Counted from the first letter of the stretch, positions 36,030 through 45,516 are shown. The stretch is 64,000 nt of DNA from JAJYKC01 sp035545735 (GCA_035545735.1 DASZXS010000068.1:124001-188000); one strand, 5' to 3'. The notes: a model not told the origin generated them from the sequence alone. Program-made: numbers and translations.

Positions 36030-38007
36030 CCTGATCGTCTTTGCGGCCGCCGTCCAGGCGGCGCCGGTTTTGCATTACTCCATTGCCGGCGACGATCCCG
36101 GCTCCTGGCCACGCATTTTTGCGTCCGTCGGTTTTACGGCCGGCGCCGGACTGCCTGCTCATGTATTTGTCGTGCGCAGCGGCGCTCCGGCGTCGGTCCA
36201 GGAGTTGGTGCCCGAAGTGAAGCGCGGCGGGTTTCTGATTCTCGAAGGCGAGTCGGACCTCGCCGCGTCGCTCGGGTTCAGGCCCACCGCGCAGCGCATC
36301 GTAGTCCGGAGCATGGTGGACCGCCGCGCGCCGGAATTGCAAATCGTCTGGGAGAAGGCGCTCGAACTGCCGCGGTTCGTAGTGCCGGCTGGGGCCCGCG
36401 TTTTCGCCACCGAGCGGTGGACAGGGGCTCCGCTGATGGCGTCTGTCTCTCTCGGCTCCGGCTCGGTTCTCTGGGTCGCTGCGCCGCCCGGGGAGCAAGG
36501 CTATGAGAGGTTCCCATATCTACTGCAGGCGCTGGACGACCTGGGTCTCCATCCACCGGTACGCTCGGCGCGGCTGTGGGCGTTCTTTGATTCGGCCTAC
36601 CGCTCACGCGTGGATCTCGACTATTTCGCCCGGCGCTGGCGTGCGGCGGGCATCAGCGCGCTGCAAGTAGCGGCCTGGCATTATTGGGAACCGGACCCGC
36701 AGCGCGATGAATACCTGAAGCGGCTCATCGATGCCTGCCATCGGCAGTCGATTCTTGTGTACGCCTGGCTGGAGTTCCCTCACGTCAGCGAAAAATTCTG
36801 GGCGGACCATCCGGAATGGCGCGAAAAAACCGCCATTCTTCAGGATGCGCATCTCGATTGGCGCAAGCTGATGAACCTGCGGAACCCGGAGGCGCGGGCC
36901 GAAGTGGAGAAAGGCGCGCGGCGTCTCCTCACCGGCTTCGATTGGGACGGGGTGAACCTGGCGGAACTCTATTTCGAATCGCTCGAAGGCGCGTCCAATC
37001 CCGCGCGGTTTACGCCGATGAACGACGACGTCCGCCGGGAGTTTCAACAGGCTCACGGGTTCGATCCCATCGGCCTGTTCCGCGGCCCCCGGGCGGAGCC
37101 GGCGAAGCTGCGGGAATTTCTCGACTTTCGCGCCGGGCTTGCGCGGCAGCTCCAGGAGCACTGGATCGGAGTGATGGAGAATATACGCGCCTCCAAACCG
37201 GATATGGATCTGGTGCTCACGCACGTGGACGACCGCTTTGACACGCGAATGCACAACTTGATCGGCGCCGACGCATCGCAGGTGCTTCCGATGATGGGCA
37301 AGCACAATTTCACCTTCCTGGTGGAAGACCCCGCTACGATTTGGAATCTTGGTCCGGACCGTTATTCGCAGATCGCCGAACGGTACCGTCCTCTGGTGGA
37401 CCCGATTCCCGGCGGCCCGCAAAAGCTGGCGGTGGATATCAATATTGTCGAGCGCTATCAGGACGTCTACCCGACAAAACAGCAGACGGGCGCCGAGCTA
37501 TTCCAATTGGTTCACGCCGCCGCGCTCTCCTTCCCGAGAGTGGCGCTCTATTTCGAGAATTCAATTCTCCCGGCGGATCTGGCGCTGCTTCCGGCGGCTG
37601 CTTCGGCGGTAACGAAGATCGAGGAGGCAGGGGCCGGCCTCGCCGTGCGGTCGAGTCAGGGAGCCGGTATTTCCTGGAAAGGCCCTGCAAAGGTCGATGG
37701 ACGCCTCTGGCCGGTGCGCGGCAGCGATACGCTCTGGCTGCCCGCCGGCTCCCATGTGGTGGAGCCCGCGGCGTCGGACCCGGATTTTCGCGTCCTTGCG
37801 TTCAACGGCAACCTCGGGTCTGCGAAATGGTCAGACGGCTCGATTGAGCTTTCTTACCAGAGCGACAGCCGGGCGATGGCGGTTCTCAATCGACGTCCCA
37901 CGCGCGTTGAGATAGACGGGGAAGTGGTCGCGCCGCCGCTCTCCGCTTCCGAAGGCGAGTGTGTAATCACGCTCCCGCGCGGCCAGCACCTGGCGAGTCT
38001 CTGGTGA
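36013..38007 (+). CDS. Secreted glycoside-hydrolase-like protein
   Basis: 664 residues with a signal peptide (MRLLASLIVFAAAVQA). Residues about 20-190 look like a small alpha/beta (GATase-like) domain, and from 195 to about 480 a TIM-barrel with ARLWAFFDSAYRSRVDLDYFA, ILVYAWLEFPHVSEKFW, GFDWDGVNLAELYFESLEG and DMDLVLTHVDDRFDTRMHN, in the manner of glycoside hydrolase-like families (GHL10/GH153-type). Asp and Glu in the FDWDGVNLAELYFE strand (about 311-323) are candidate catalytic residues. The C-terminal 150 residues form a beta-sandwich. Overlaps the TPR-barrel gene by 17 nt, suggesting joint work on a polysaccharide. I do not recognise the exact family. Confidence 0.6.
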   Translation: MRLLASLIVFAAAVQAAPVLHYSIAGDDPGSWPRIFASVGFTAGAGLPAHVFVVRSGAPASVQELVPEVKRGGFLILEGESDLAASLGFRPTAQRIVVRSMVDRRAPELQIVWEKALELPRFVVPAGARVFATERWTGAPLMASVSLGSGSVLWVAAPPGEQGYERFPYLLQALDDLGLHPPVRSARLWAFFDSAYRSRVDLDYFARRWRAAGISALQVAAWHYWEPDPQRDEYLKRLIDACHRQSILVYAWLEFPHVSEKFWADHPEWREKTAILQDAHLDWRKLMNLRNPEARAEVEKGARRLLTGFDWDGVNLAELYFESLEGASNPARFTPMNDDVRREFQQAHGFDPIGLFRGPRAEPAKLREFLDFRAGLARQLQEHWIGVMENIRASKPDMDLVLTHVDDRFDTRMHNLIGADASQVLPMMGKHNFTFLVEDPATIWNLGPDRYSQIAERYRPLVDPIPGGPQKLAVDINIVERYQDVYPTKQQTGAELFQLVHAAALSFPRVALYFENSILPADLALLPAAASAVTKIEEAGAGLAVRSSQGAGISWKGPAKVDGRLWPVRGSDTLWLPAGSHVVEPAASDPDFRVLAFNGNLGSAKWSDGSIELSYQSDSRAMAVLNRRPTRVEIDGEVVAPPLSASEGECVITLPRGQHLASLW

Positions 38008-38016
38008 TCGTCCAGT

Positions 38017-38033
38017 CTACTATTTTGTAGTAG
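38017..38033 (+). promoter_or_regulatory. BlaI-type operator upstream of blaI-like gene 1
   Basis: CTACTATTTTGTAGTAG is a near-perfect dyad with 6-bp arms. The right half contains TGTAGTA, the half-site known for BlaI/MecI repressors (TACTACA/TGTAGTA). It lies 25 nt before the regulator's ATG at 38059; a third TAGTAG half-site occurs at 38048-38053. Binding here would give autorepression. Confidence 0.65.
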
Positions 38034-38058
38034 CATCAAATACAGGATAGTAGAGCGA

Positions 38059-38439
38059 ATGAAGCAGCCCAGGTTAAGCAAGCTCGAACTTCAAATTCTG
38101 GAAGCTCTCTGGGGTCGCGGGAAGGCCTCCATCCGCGAGATTCAGGAGGCCTTTCCCGAGCCTCGTCCCGCCTACACGACCATTCAGACCACCGTATACC
38201 GGCTCGAAGGCAAAAAGGTTCTCCGCCGCTTGCGGAAGATCGGCAATGCCCACATCTTCGAGCCGCTGGTTGCGCGGGACATTACGCGCCTTCGTTTGCT
38301 CGATGAGATTCTGAGTTTCTTCGGCGGGCGCGCCCAACCGATGATGGCGCAGTTGGCCGAAGCGGGGAAGATCACTCTCGACGACATTCGCGAGTTGGAG
38401 AAGACCCTGAAAGGAAGGGTGAATCGAAATGAGCGCTGA
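38059..38439 (+). CDS. BlaI/MecI/CopY-family repressor 1
   Basis: 126-residue winged-helix repressor: SKLELQILEALWGRGKASIREI, PAYTTIQTTVYRLEGKKVLRR and a C-terminal dimerisation helix region. In BlaI/MecI systems the repressor is cleaved after the neighbouring M56 sensor senses a ligand. The M56 gene follows with an 11-nt overlap, the standard pair layout. The operator at 38017-38033 supports autoregulation. No beta-lactamase is near, so the signal is not evidently a beta-lactam. Confidence 0.9.
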   Translation: MKQPRLSKLELQILEALWGRGKASIREIQEAFPEPRPAYTTIQTTVYRLEGKKVLRRLRKIGNAHIFEPLVARDITRLRLLDEILSFFGGRAQPMMAQLAEAGKITLDDIRELEKTLKGRVNRNER

Positions 38440-40204
38440 ACTGACGAACCATCTCTGGCAGTCCACCGTCCTCGCGCTTCTGGCGGGGCTGCTGTCGGTC
38501 GCTTTCCGAAGGAATCACGCGCAGGTTCGCTACTGGTTGTGGTTCGGCGCGTCCGTGAAATTTCTCGCTCCTTTTGCGCCGCTCTTGAGTCTCGGCGGGT
38601 ATCTGCATTGGGATCGCGCCGGCGGCAGGATTGCGGCCGCGCCATCGGTTTCGTTTGCCATGGTGTGGATGGCTCAGCCGTTCGCCGGCGCAGCGCCCAC
38701 TGCCGCTCCCGTCTCCGCGGCCGTTAACGACTGGATCCCTCTGGCGATTTTTGCAGTCTGGCTGGTGGGTTTCGTCGCGGTTCTGCTGACGCGAGTCCGG
38801 GGCTGGCTGGCCATTCGCGCCGCTGTGCGCTCCGCCGTTCCGCTCGACGTTCCCGCCGCCATCGAAGTCCGCTCCGCGCCCGGTCTGCTGGAGCCTGGAA
38901 TCGCCGGTCTGTTCCACCCCATCCTCCTCCTGCCGGCGGGCATCGCCGGGCGTCTGGAGCCGCGTCAATTCGAAGCGGTGATCGCGCACGAACTCTGCCA
39001 CGCGCGCCGGCGCGACAATTTAACGTCGGCTGTCCACATGATGGTGGAAGCGATCTTCTGGTTCCATCCGCTGGTGTGGTGGATCGGAGCGCGCATGATC
39101 GAAGAACGCGAGCGCGCCTGTGACGAAGCAGTGCTGCGAGCCGGGCATCAACCGGGCGACTACGTCCAGGGAATCCTCAACGTCTGCAGGTACTGCCTCG
39201 AGTCACCCCTCGCTTGTCTGCCTGGCGTCACCGGAGCAGACATTCAGAAGCGAGTCGAGACGATCCTCTCCGGCCGCGCAACCCGGGATCTCAACCGTAC
39301 GGGGAAACTGGCCTTGTCCGCCGCCGGAGTTGCCGCCATTGTCATTCCGATCCTCGCCGGCGTCGCCGGCGCGCCACGCATTCAGGCGCAATCGCCGCCA
39401 GAGGCAAGGTCCGCGACCGTTCCGAAATTCGAAGCCGCTTCCATTCGGCCTTGCCCGGCCTTTCGAAACAGGAGCATTCAGGACCTGCTCGCGCCGGATA
39501 GACTCCGCTCGGGTTGTACCAGCATCAGCCGTCTGATCCAGCAGGCGTACGGCCTGTATGCGAACGGCCACATGAACCCGCTTGCGTCCGTCGGGGTGGT
39601 AGGCGGCCCGGCGTGGGTCCGGTCGGACTTCTACGAAATCGACGCCAAGGCGCCGGGTTCCCAAAGCCATGCCGTGATGAACGGACCCATGCTGCAAGCT
39701 TTTCTCGAAGACCGTCTGAAGCTGAAGATTCGCCGCGAGACCCGGGAGATTCCGGTCTATAAGCTGACCGTGACTCAGGGCGGCGCCAGGCTGGAACAGT
39801 TCCATGGAAATTGTATTCCCTGGGATTTTGACAATCCGCCCGCGCACCCGCCCGATCCTTCCTCGCGCTGCGGGACGTCCCGGCTCACCGGGGACGGTTT
39901 TGATATGCATGCCGCGTCGATGACGGACCTGGGTATGTTTTTCGCAGTCACCATGGACCGCCCCGTCCTGAACGAAACCGGAATAACCGGAAGGTTCAAC
40001 CTCCATATGGCGGTACCGGCCGAATCCTTCCGGAAGCCCCGAGGCCTCCCCGCGCTCAGTGGTCCGGCCGAGCCCGCGTCCAGTCCCGCGTTGATTTCGG
40101 CAATTCAGGCCGCCGTGGTGAAACTTGGGTTGAACCTCGAACCGGCTAGCGCGCCCGGCGAATTTCTGGTGATTGAAAGCATCCGGAGGCCCGGTCGAAG
40201 CTAA
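38429..40204 (+). CDS. M56 peptidase fused to a TIGR03435-like domain
   Basis: 591 residues. N-terminal half is a BlaR1-like integral membrane metalloprotease: membrane helices at about 10-27, 35-60, 100-122 and 300-325, zinc motif HELCH (187-191) and third ligand region ARMIEERERACDEAVL. After the last helix, from about 345, comes the soil-associated TIGR03435 domain (KFEAASIRPCPAF, WVRSDFYEIDAKA, MLQAFLEDRLKLKIRRETRE, VYKLTVTQGGARL) in the place where BlaR1 has its penicillin sensor. By position it should be outside the cell membrane and sense an unknown ligand. Paired with BlaI-like repressor 1 (11-nt overlap); an ADOP permease follows. Confidence 0.86.
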   Translation: MSAELTNHLWQSTVLALLAGLLSVAFRRNHAQVRYWLWFGASVKFLAPFAPLLSLGGYLHWDRAGGRIAAAPSVSFAMVWMAQPFAGAAPTAAPVSAAVNDWIPLAIFAVWLVGFVAVLLTRVRGWLAIRAAVRSAVPLDVPAAIEVRSAPGLLEPGIAGLFHPILLLPAGIAGRLEPRQFEAVIAHELCHARRRDNLTSAVHMMVEAIFWFHPLVWWIGARMIEERERACDEAVLRAGHQPGDYVQGILNVCRYCLESPLACLPGVTGADIQKRVETILSGRATRDLNRTGKLALSAAGVAAIVIPILAGVAGAPRIQAQSPPEARSATVPKFEAASIRPCPAFRNRSIQDLLAPDRLRSGCTSISRLIQQAYGLYANGHMNPLASVGVVGGPAWVRSDFYEIDAKAPGSQSHAVMNGPMLQAFLEDRLKLKIRRETREIPVYKLTVTQGGARLEQFHGNCIPWDFDNPPAHPPDPSSRCGTSRLTGDGFDMHAASMTDLGMFFAVTMDRPVLNETGITGRFNLHMAVPAESFRKPRGLPALSGPAEPASSPALISAIQAAVVKLGLNLEPASAPGEFLVIESIRRPGRS

Positions 40205-40238
40205 AAATTCCGCCGCCGTGTGCGCGTACTATACGAGT

Positions 40239-42683
40239 ATGGGTCGGCTGCCGCTCGGGCTGCGCTATGCGGTCCGCATGCTTCGCAAGAGCCCGGGCTT
40301 CACGTTGATCGCAGTCGCGGCGATCGCCGGGGGAATCGGCGCGAACACCGCCATTTTTACGGTAGTAAACGCGGTGCTGCTGAAGCCGCTCCCATACCCC
40401 GGTTCGGAGCGCATCGTGAATATCGTGCGCGGCGACGGAGGGAGCATTTCGCCGCCCATGTTCGCTCATTGGGCACAAGAAGACAGCGGCATGGATGAAC
40501 TGGCGGCCTACGACAGTCACAGCGCCGGCATCAACCTGGGCGGGGCGGACCGGCCGGAGTTGGTCCGGACGCTGCACGTGTCGCGAAACTATTTCCGGCT
40601 ATTCGGAGCGGCCCCGGTAGCGGGCCGTACCTTCACGGCGAATGAGGACCTGCCTGGCGGCGCGCATGTGCTGTTGATGAGTTATGACCTCTGGCAGCGG
40701 CATTTTGGCGGCGAGACGGCATTGCTTGGACGGACGGTGGACTTGGCCGGCGCACCGTATACGGTCATCGGCATCCTTTCCCCTTCCTTCCGTTCGAATC
40801 CACTTTCTGAGATTTGGCTACCGCTGCAACTTGATCCGAACAGCCGCAATCAGGCGCACACTCTGACGGCGGCCGGCCGGCTGCGGCCGGACGTTACGCT
40901 CGCGGAGGCCAACGCAAGAATGCGCGTAATTGGCGTCCGCTACGTCCGGGACCATCCCGAGAGCCGGGGCGATGATGACCGCTGCTCCGTCCAAACGATG
41001 CAGAGCCGCTTGACCGGGGATGCCGAACCTTCGCTGCTCATACTGCTCGGAGCTGTTGGACTGGTTCTGTTGATCGCCTGCGCGAACGTTGCGAATCTGC
41101 TCCTGGCGCGGGCGGCGGGACGCCAGCGCGAAATGGCGATCCGAGCCGCGGTAGGAGCCAGCCGGCTTCGTCTTGCCGGGCAGTTGCTGGCCGAGAGCCT
41201 CCTATTGTCCGCCCTGGGAGCGACACTCGGGCTGGCGCTGGGGGCATGGGGCGTCCGGATCTTGCTGAATTTTGCGCCGGGCAATCTGCCGCGCGCCGAG
41301 GAACTTGCCGCGGCGCCGGTGCTCGACCCCGTCATACTGGCGTTTACAGTGGGCCTGGCGGGGATGACCACAATTCTCTTCGGAATTGTTCCGGCGCTGC
41401 GGATCTCGCGAGTGGATCTTTCCTCGACGCTCAAACAATTGAGTGGCTGCTCCCCGAGCGGGTTCAAGACCAACCGCCTGGGCGGCCTCCTGGTTGCAGG
41501 TGAGATGGCTTTGGCGGTTGTGCTGCTCTGCGCGGCGCTTCTCCTCGTACGCAGTTTTCTCGTTCTACATAACGTGAAGCCAGGATTTGACGCGCGAAGC
41601 GTGCTCTCCCTGCAGGCGTCGCTTGCGGGGAAGCGCTACGCGACTGCCGCGAGGGTGAACCAGCTTGGCGCCTTACTGGTCGAACGGGTGGAGAGAGTTC
41701 CGGGAGTTGACTCGGCGGCGCTCACCAGCAGCACTCCTCTCGAAGGCGACATGGACATGATTTTCACCATCCCCGGGCGCCCGCTTCCATCTGGAGCCAA
41801 ATTTCACGGGGACGTGTTGTGGCGCTTTGTCTCGGGTTCTTATTTCCGCGTGCTGCAGATCCCGCTGCTTGCGGGACGCGTATTTCGCGAGGCCGAACCC
41901 GGCAGAACAGTGGTGATTAACGAAGCGATGGCTCGCAAGTTCTGGCCAAAAGAAAATCCAGTGGGCAAGCATATCCTCATCGGGGGCGGTCTGGTGGAGT
42001 TCGAACAAGGCATGGCCGAAATTATCGGCATCGCCGGAGACACCCGGGAGTTCGGCCTCGATCACGATCCGGCCCCGCTGATGATTCAGCCCTACAGGCA
42101 GATCAGCGATCCGGTAGTTGCTCTCGTGGGAAGCATGATGCCTGTTGCGTTTCTGGTGCGTGCTCGCGCGGGCGTTTCTCCGTTGTCCCTCCGTCCGGAT
42201 GTGGAACGAGAGTTCTTGGCTCGGGATGCGCAGATTGCGCCTTCCAGGGTTCGATCGCTCGAACAGGTAGTGTCCGACTCGATGGCGCGACAGAGCTTCA
42301 ATCTGCTTCTGCTTGGCGTATTTGCCGGCGGCGCACTCCTCCTGGCCGCGGTGGGAATCTATGGAGTGGTCTCTTTTTCCGTGGAGCAAAGGACAAAGGA
42401 AATCGGCATCCGTTCCGCGCTCGGAGCGGGCCGGGCGAATACGCTGATGCTGGTGATGGCGCACGGAATGAAACTCGCCCTGCTGGGCACGTTGGCGGGT
42501 CTGCCGGCGGCTTTTGGCCTTACGCGTCTCCTGGGGGCGCTTCTTTTCGGGGTCACACCCGGAGATCCCGTTACTTTTGCCGCTGTCACGGGAATCGTGA
42601 TTCTGGTTGCTGTGGTGGCCATGGCGGTTCCGGCGGTGCGAGCTACCCGTCTCGATCCCGTCGCGGCCCTCCGGAGAGAGTAG
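40239..42683 (+). CDS. ADOP-type ABC permease 1
   Basis: 814-residue member of the acidobacterial duplicated orphan permeases (TIGR03434-like): two MacB-PCD/FtsX units in one chain. The N-terminal helix (GLRYAVRMLRKSPGFTLIAV) and IGANTAIFTVVNAVLLKPLPYP start unit one; unit two starts near residue 420 and ends in AVRATRLDPVAALRRE. 'Orphan' means no ATPase gene is fused or adjacent. ATG 40239 follows a TACTAT hexamer by 6 nt (leaderless pattern); an upstream in-frame ATG at 40173 overlaps the M56 gene and adds no useful sequence. Likely exports or senses an envelope compound. Confidence 0.88.
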   Translation: MGRLPLGLRYAVRMLRKSPGFTLIAVAAIAGGIGANTAIFTVVNAVLLKPLPYPGSERIVNIVRGDGGSISPPMFAHWAQEDSGMDELAAYDSHSAGINLGGADRPELVRTLHVSRNYFRLFGAAPVAGRTFTANEDLPGGAHVLLMSYDLWQRHFGGETALLGRTVDLAGAPYTVIGILSPSFRSNPLSEIWLPLQLDPNSRNQAHTLTAAGRLRPDVTLAEANARMRVIGVRYVRDHPESRGDDDRCSVQTMQSRLTGDAEPSLLILLGAVGLVLLIACANVANLLLARAAGRQREMAIRAAVGASRLRLAGQLLAESLLLSALGATLGLALGAWGVRILLNFAPGNLPRAEELAAAPVLDPVILAFTVGLAGMTTILFGIVPALRISRVDLSSTLKQLSGCSPSGFKTNRLGGLLVAGEMALAVVLLCAALLLVRSFLVLHNVKPGFDARSVLSLQASLAGKRYATAARVNQLGALLVERVERVPGVDSAALTSSTPLEGDMDMIFTIPGRPLPSGAKFHGDVLWRFVSGSYFRVLQIPLLAGRVFREAEPGRTVVINEAMARKFWPKENPVGKHILIGGGLVEFEQGMAEIIGIAGDTREFGLDHDPAPLMIQPYRQISDPVVALVGSMMPVAFLVRARAGVSPLSLRPDVEREFLARDAQIAPSRVRSLEQVVSDSMARQSFNLLLLGVFAGGALLLAAVGIYGVVSFSVEQRTKEIGIRSALGAGRANTLMLVMAHGMKLALLGTLAGLPAAFGLTRLLGALLFGVTPGDPVTFAAVTGIVILVAVVAMAVPAVRATRLDPVAALRRE

Positions 42684-42720
42684 GTTCTCCTCGAAGCGCT
42701 CCGGTGGGAATAGAGCGGCG

Positions 42721-43347
42721 TTAGCGGACCGCCTGCCACTCCCCACCTCTCCACTCTTCGGCCGTGACGGCAATCCCGTCCGGTATCCATTCGCAAAAGC
42801 TGGTGCGATCCGCCTGGCAGGCCGCCGGAGTATTTTTGATCCGCAGGGTAAGAGGCCCGAGTTCTTCGGTGCGCCTTACGGCAAGTACTGCCATGTTGTG
42901 ATCGGAGTTGCTGACGCGAATCAGGTAGATCAGGCGAACGTGCCGGGCCCACCGCGGAAACTCAAACAGCCGCACGGCCGGAGCCGTTTTCGGAATTTGC
43001 CCGTCCTCGCGGTGCAGCGTGGCGGAAGCGAAACGAATCGTCACACCACCGGAGCGTTCGGAGCCGATCTCATAGAAGGCCATTTCGTAGCCGAGAAAAT
43101 CCTGAGAAGCCCGGACAGTAATCGTGTCGCCTTTTTCACCGGACGCCTCAACCGCCGGCATATGCATCCGATAGCCGCCGGATTTCAGGATCGGCGTCAC
43201 TACCCGCAACCTCCATCCGGGTTGGAGATCGATGTAGTCGTCTCCGCGTCCCCGTACGGGCGCATGGATCGAACGACGCGCCGGGGGGCCGCAACTGACG
43301 AACGCAAACGCGACCACGGACAGGGCGCAAAAGAACCGGTGCGTCAC
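42721..43347 (-). CDS. Small lipoprotein of unknown function
   Basis: 208 residues from GTG 43347, which overlaps the TGA of the upstream M56 gene (GTGA). The signal sequence ends at FAFVSC, a lipobox-like site with Cys near residue 19. The rest is beta-rich (LQPGWRLRVVTPILKSGGYRM, GDTITVRASQDF, GGVTIRFASATLH) without motifs I can name. Being coupled to the second M56-TonB protein it may be its partner or a surface ligand. Converges on the ADOP gene. Not recognised as a known family. Confidence 0.6.
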   Translation of the reverse strand: MTHRFFCALSVVAFAFVSCGPPARRSIHAPVRGRGDDYIDLQPGWRLRVVTPILKSGGYRMHMPAVEASGEKGDTITVRASQDFLGYEMAFYEIGSERSGGVTIRFASATLHREDGQIPKTAPAVRLFEFPRWARHVRLIYLIRVSNSDHNMAVLAVRRTEELGPLTLRIKNTPAACQADRTSFCEWIPDGIAVTAEEWRGGEWQAVR

Positions 43348-45134
43348 AGGAGACGGAAGTTAACCTCGATGGTCGCCGCCACCGCCACCGGTTCGCCGTC
43401 TTTGGTCGCCGGCCGAAATTTCCATTGCTCGACGGTCTCCACGGCTTTCCGATCGAGGCCGAACCCCAGCGTGCGGGCTACTTGGGCATTGTGTACGCCT
43501 CCGTCCACTCCAATTTCGATGGTGACAACGGCCGTGCCCTGATACTTCGCCAGACGCGCCTCTTCCGTGTACTCCGGCTCGGGTTTGAAAATCGGCACCG
43601 GCGCTCGTACGGAGCCCCCGATGTGGTACAAATCCGGCCGGAACTCAGGCGCGGACGCTTCGGCCAGCGAGGCCCGGATCGCTCTCGACTGCTCTTGCAA
43701 GGACTTTGCCTCGCTCGCGCGGCCCAGGTGATCGAGCAGGCCGGCATACACCTCCTGGATCGTTGCGCTTTCGGCCGAGCCGGGTTTCGCGGCGGCAAGC
43801 GCGTCCCCGAACAGCGCGGCCGCGGCTGCCATTTCGTTCTGGTGCCGGCGCGCGATCGCCATCCAAAGAATCGCTTCACTCTTTGCATCCGGATCGGCCG
43901 CCTCCGCGCTCTCGAAGTCGCGGATCGCCTCTTCCGGCTGGTTCTCCTCCAGCAGCACGGTCCCACGGTGGATGAGGGCTGCTGCCGCGCGCGGCCCGGT
44001 ATGCTCAAGGGCGAGCGCATTGGCATACAGCGCCTTCGCTGTTTCAAAATCGCGGTTCTCACGGTACGCGTCACCTTGACGAATCAGCGCCGCGGAGGAA
44101 TTCGCGGCGCGCACGGAGGCGCCCGTGGCTCCGGTCTGCATTGCCGCGACCGGGAAAACGATCGCGACCGCCAGGACGCAAGCGAGCACAACCGGGGTCC
44201 GGCCGGGTAACCTGCGATCCCGGGTTGTATCGAGAATTGCAAGCAGTCTGCCCTCCAACTGCGAGCGCCGCGCCATCGCCACTCCCGGCCAGGCGAGCGG
44301 TGCGGCCGCTTGCATCGAGCGCGCAATGTCCAACAAGTGCGCCGCATATTCGGGCGCGGGCGTACCGGCGGATAACACCAGATCGTCCGCGGCTCGTTCG
44401 CGGTCCTTCAGGAATTCGCGCCAGGCGATCCATACCAGAGGGTTCCACCAATACACGCTCAACGCAATGCGCGCCATCACCTGTACCGCGCTGTCGCTCC
44501 GCTTTACGTGCGCCAGTTCATGCAGATAAACGGCCCTGCGCCGTTCGGCGCTCCACTCCCCGACGTCGGACGGAACGAAAATCGCGGGCTGCGTAATCCC
44601 GCATGCGAGTGGCATGCTCCCGCGCGAGGTCTTGAAAACGCGCACCCTCCGGTTGATTTGGAGGAGCGTTCGCAGCGAATCAAGCGCGGGCTCGGAGAAG
44701 GGAATCGCACGTCGCCGCATGCGCCAGGTCGCCAGCAAACCAATCGGGATTTGCGCGAGTCCGATAACCGCGCCCGCGCCCCAGAGCAGTACGAGCGCCA
44801 TGGGCCAGTTCACAGGGGCGCCGCCGGAGCCCTCGCGATGAACCGCCGCGGGCGTCCCTGCGCTCCCGGCGATGGCGGGCGAAGCCGTGGCCAGGCTCCG
44901 AAAAGTGAAATGCGCGCCAAGCAGGGCTCCGGGCACGGGCACGCGGAATCCGGGGAGGCTCCAACAGAGGAGCGGGAGGACCCACAGCGATAGGAAGACC
45001 GCCGTCCACACGATGTGCCGCGTGCCTGCCGAGCGCTTTCGGAGACACCACGCGCCCAGCAGCGCGAGGCATACGACCGCGGCGCTCTTTACCGCCACCG
45101 CGGCGAAAAAGAAACCATGCGTTGATGCAGGCAT
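43344..45134 (-). CDS. M56 peptidase with TPR and TonB C-terminal domain
   Basis: 596 residues. Membrane-embedded BlaR1-like protease with zinc motif HELAH (205-209) and four or five helices; after the last helix near 330 come TPR repeats (about 350-480: AALIRQGDAYRENRDFETAK, AIRDFESAEAADPDAKSEA) and then a TonB C-terminal domain (PIFKPEPEYTEEARLAKYQG, VTIEIGVDGGVHNAQVA, AVETVEQWKFRPATKDG). TonB_C would normally contact outer-membrane receptors, so this protein could couple a receptor state to repressor cleavage. One base separates its ATG 45134 from the BlaI-like gene 2 stop. The lipoprotein gene overlaps its end. Confidence 0.88.
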   Translation of the reverse strand: MPASTHGFFFAAVAVKSAAVVCLALLGAWCLRKRSAGTRHIVWTAVFLSLWVLPLLCWSLPGFRVPVPGALLGAHFTFRSLATASPAIAGSAGTPAAVHREGSGGAPVNWPMALVLLWGAGAVIGLAQIPIGLLATWRMRRRAIPFSEPALDSLRTLLQINRRVRVFKTSRGSMPLACGITQPAIFVPSDVGEWSAERRRAVYLHELAHVKRSDSAVQVMARIALSVYWWNPLVWIAWREFLKDRERAADDLVLSAGTPAPEYAAHLLDIARSMQAAAPLAWPGVAMARRSQLEGRLLAILDTTRDRRLPGRTPVVLACVLAVAIVFPVAAMQTGATGASVRAANSSAALIRQGDAYRENRDFETAKALYANALALEHTGPRAAAALIHRGTVLLEENQPEEAIRDFESAEAADPDAKSEAILWMAIARRHQNEMAAAAALFGDALAAAKPGSAESATIQEVYAGLLDHLGRASEAKSLQEQSRAIRASLAEASAPEFRPDLYHIGGSVRAPVPIFKPEPEYTEEARLAKYQGTAVVTIEIGVDGGVHNAQVARTLGFGLDRKAVETVEQWKFRPATKDGEPVAVAATIEVNFRLL

Positions 45135-45135
45135 G

Positions 45136-45516
45136 CTACTCTTCCTCCCTCCTGGCTTTCTCAATCATTTCCGCCATCCGGTCCAGTTCTTCGGGCGTGA
45201 GACGCTTCGAGGAAACGTCCAGGAGAGCGGCGACAACCTGCTCCGGAGCGTCGCGGAAGAAGGTCTCCACCAATTGCTTCATCGCGGAACGCTTGGCCTT
45301 TTCCCGATTCACCGTGGGCGCGTAGACGTATTTCAATCCCTCGTTTTCATGCCGCAAATGGCCCTTTTCCTCTAATACCCGCAGCATCGCCCGCACCGCC
45401 GAGTATCCCGGCGCGTCTTTCATCGCCGCCTGAACGTCGGCCGCGGATCCCTTTCCGCGCCGGTAAAGGATTTCCATGATCTGCCGTTCCCGACGGCTGA
45501 GTCCCGCGAGGGCCAT
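45136..45516 (-). CDS. BlaI/MecI-family repressor 2
   Basis: 126-residue winged-helix protein: LSRRERQIMEILYRRGKGSAADV, GYSAVRAMLRVLEEKGHLRHENEG and a C-terminal helix with LTPEELDRMAEMIEKARREEE (20 residues or less quoted in parts). Same family as repressor 1 but only distantly similar. ATG 45516 is preceded by AAAGGCGG. It is followed one base later by the M56-TonB gene, standard pair order. A consensus-like promoter and a large palindromic operator lie immediately upstream, implying strong autoregulation. Confidence 0.9.
   Translation of the reverse strand: MALAGLSRRERQIMEILYRRGKGSAADVQAAMKDAPGYSAVRAMLRVLEEKGHLRHENEGLKYVYAPTVNREKAKRSAMKQLVETFFRDAPEQVVAALLDVSSKRLTPEELDRMAEMIEKARREEE

Noticed and set aside
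38429..45516. Interpretation as a beta-lactam resistance locus
   Set aside because: BlaI and M56 proteins are present, but there is no beta-lactamase or PBP2a gene and no penicillin-binding sensor domain in either M56 protein.
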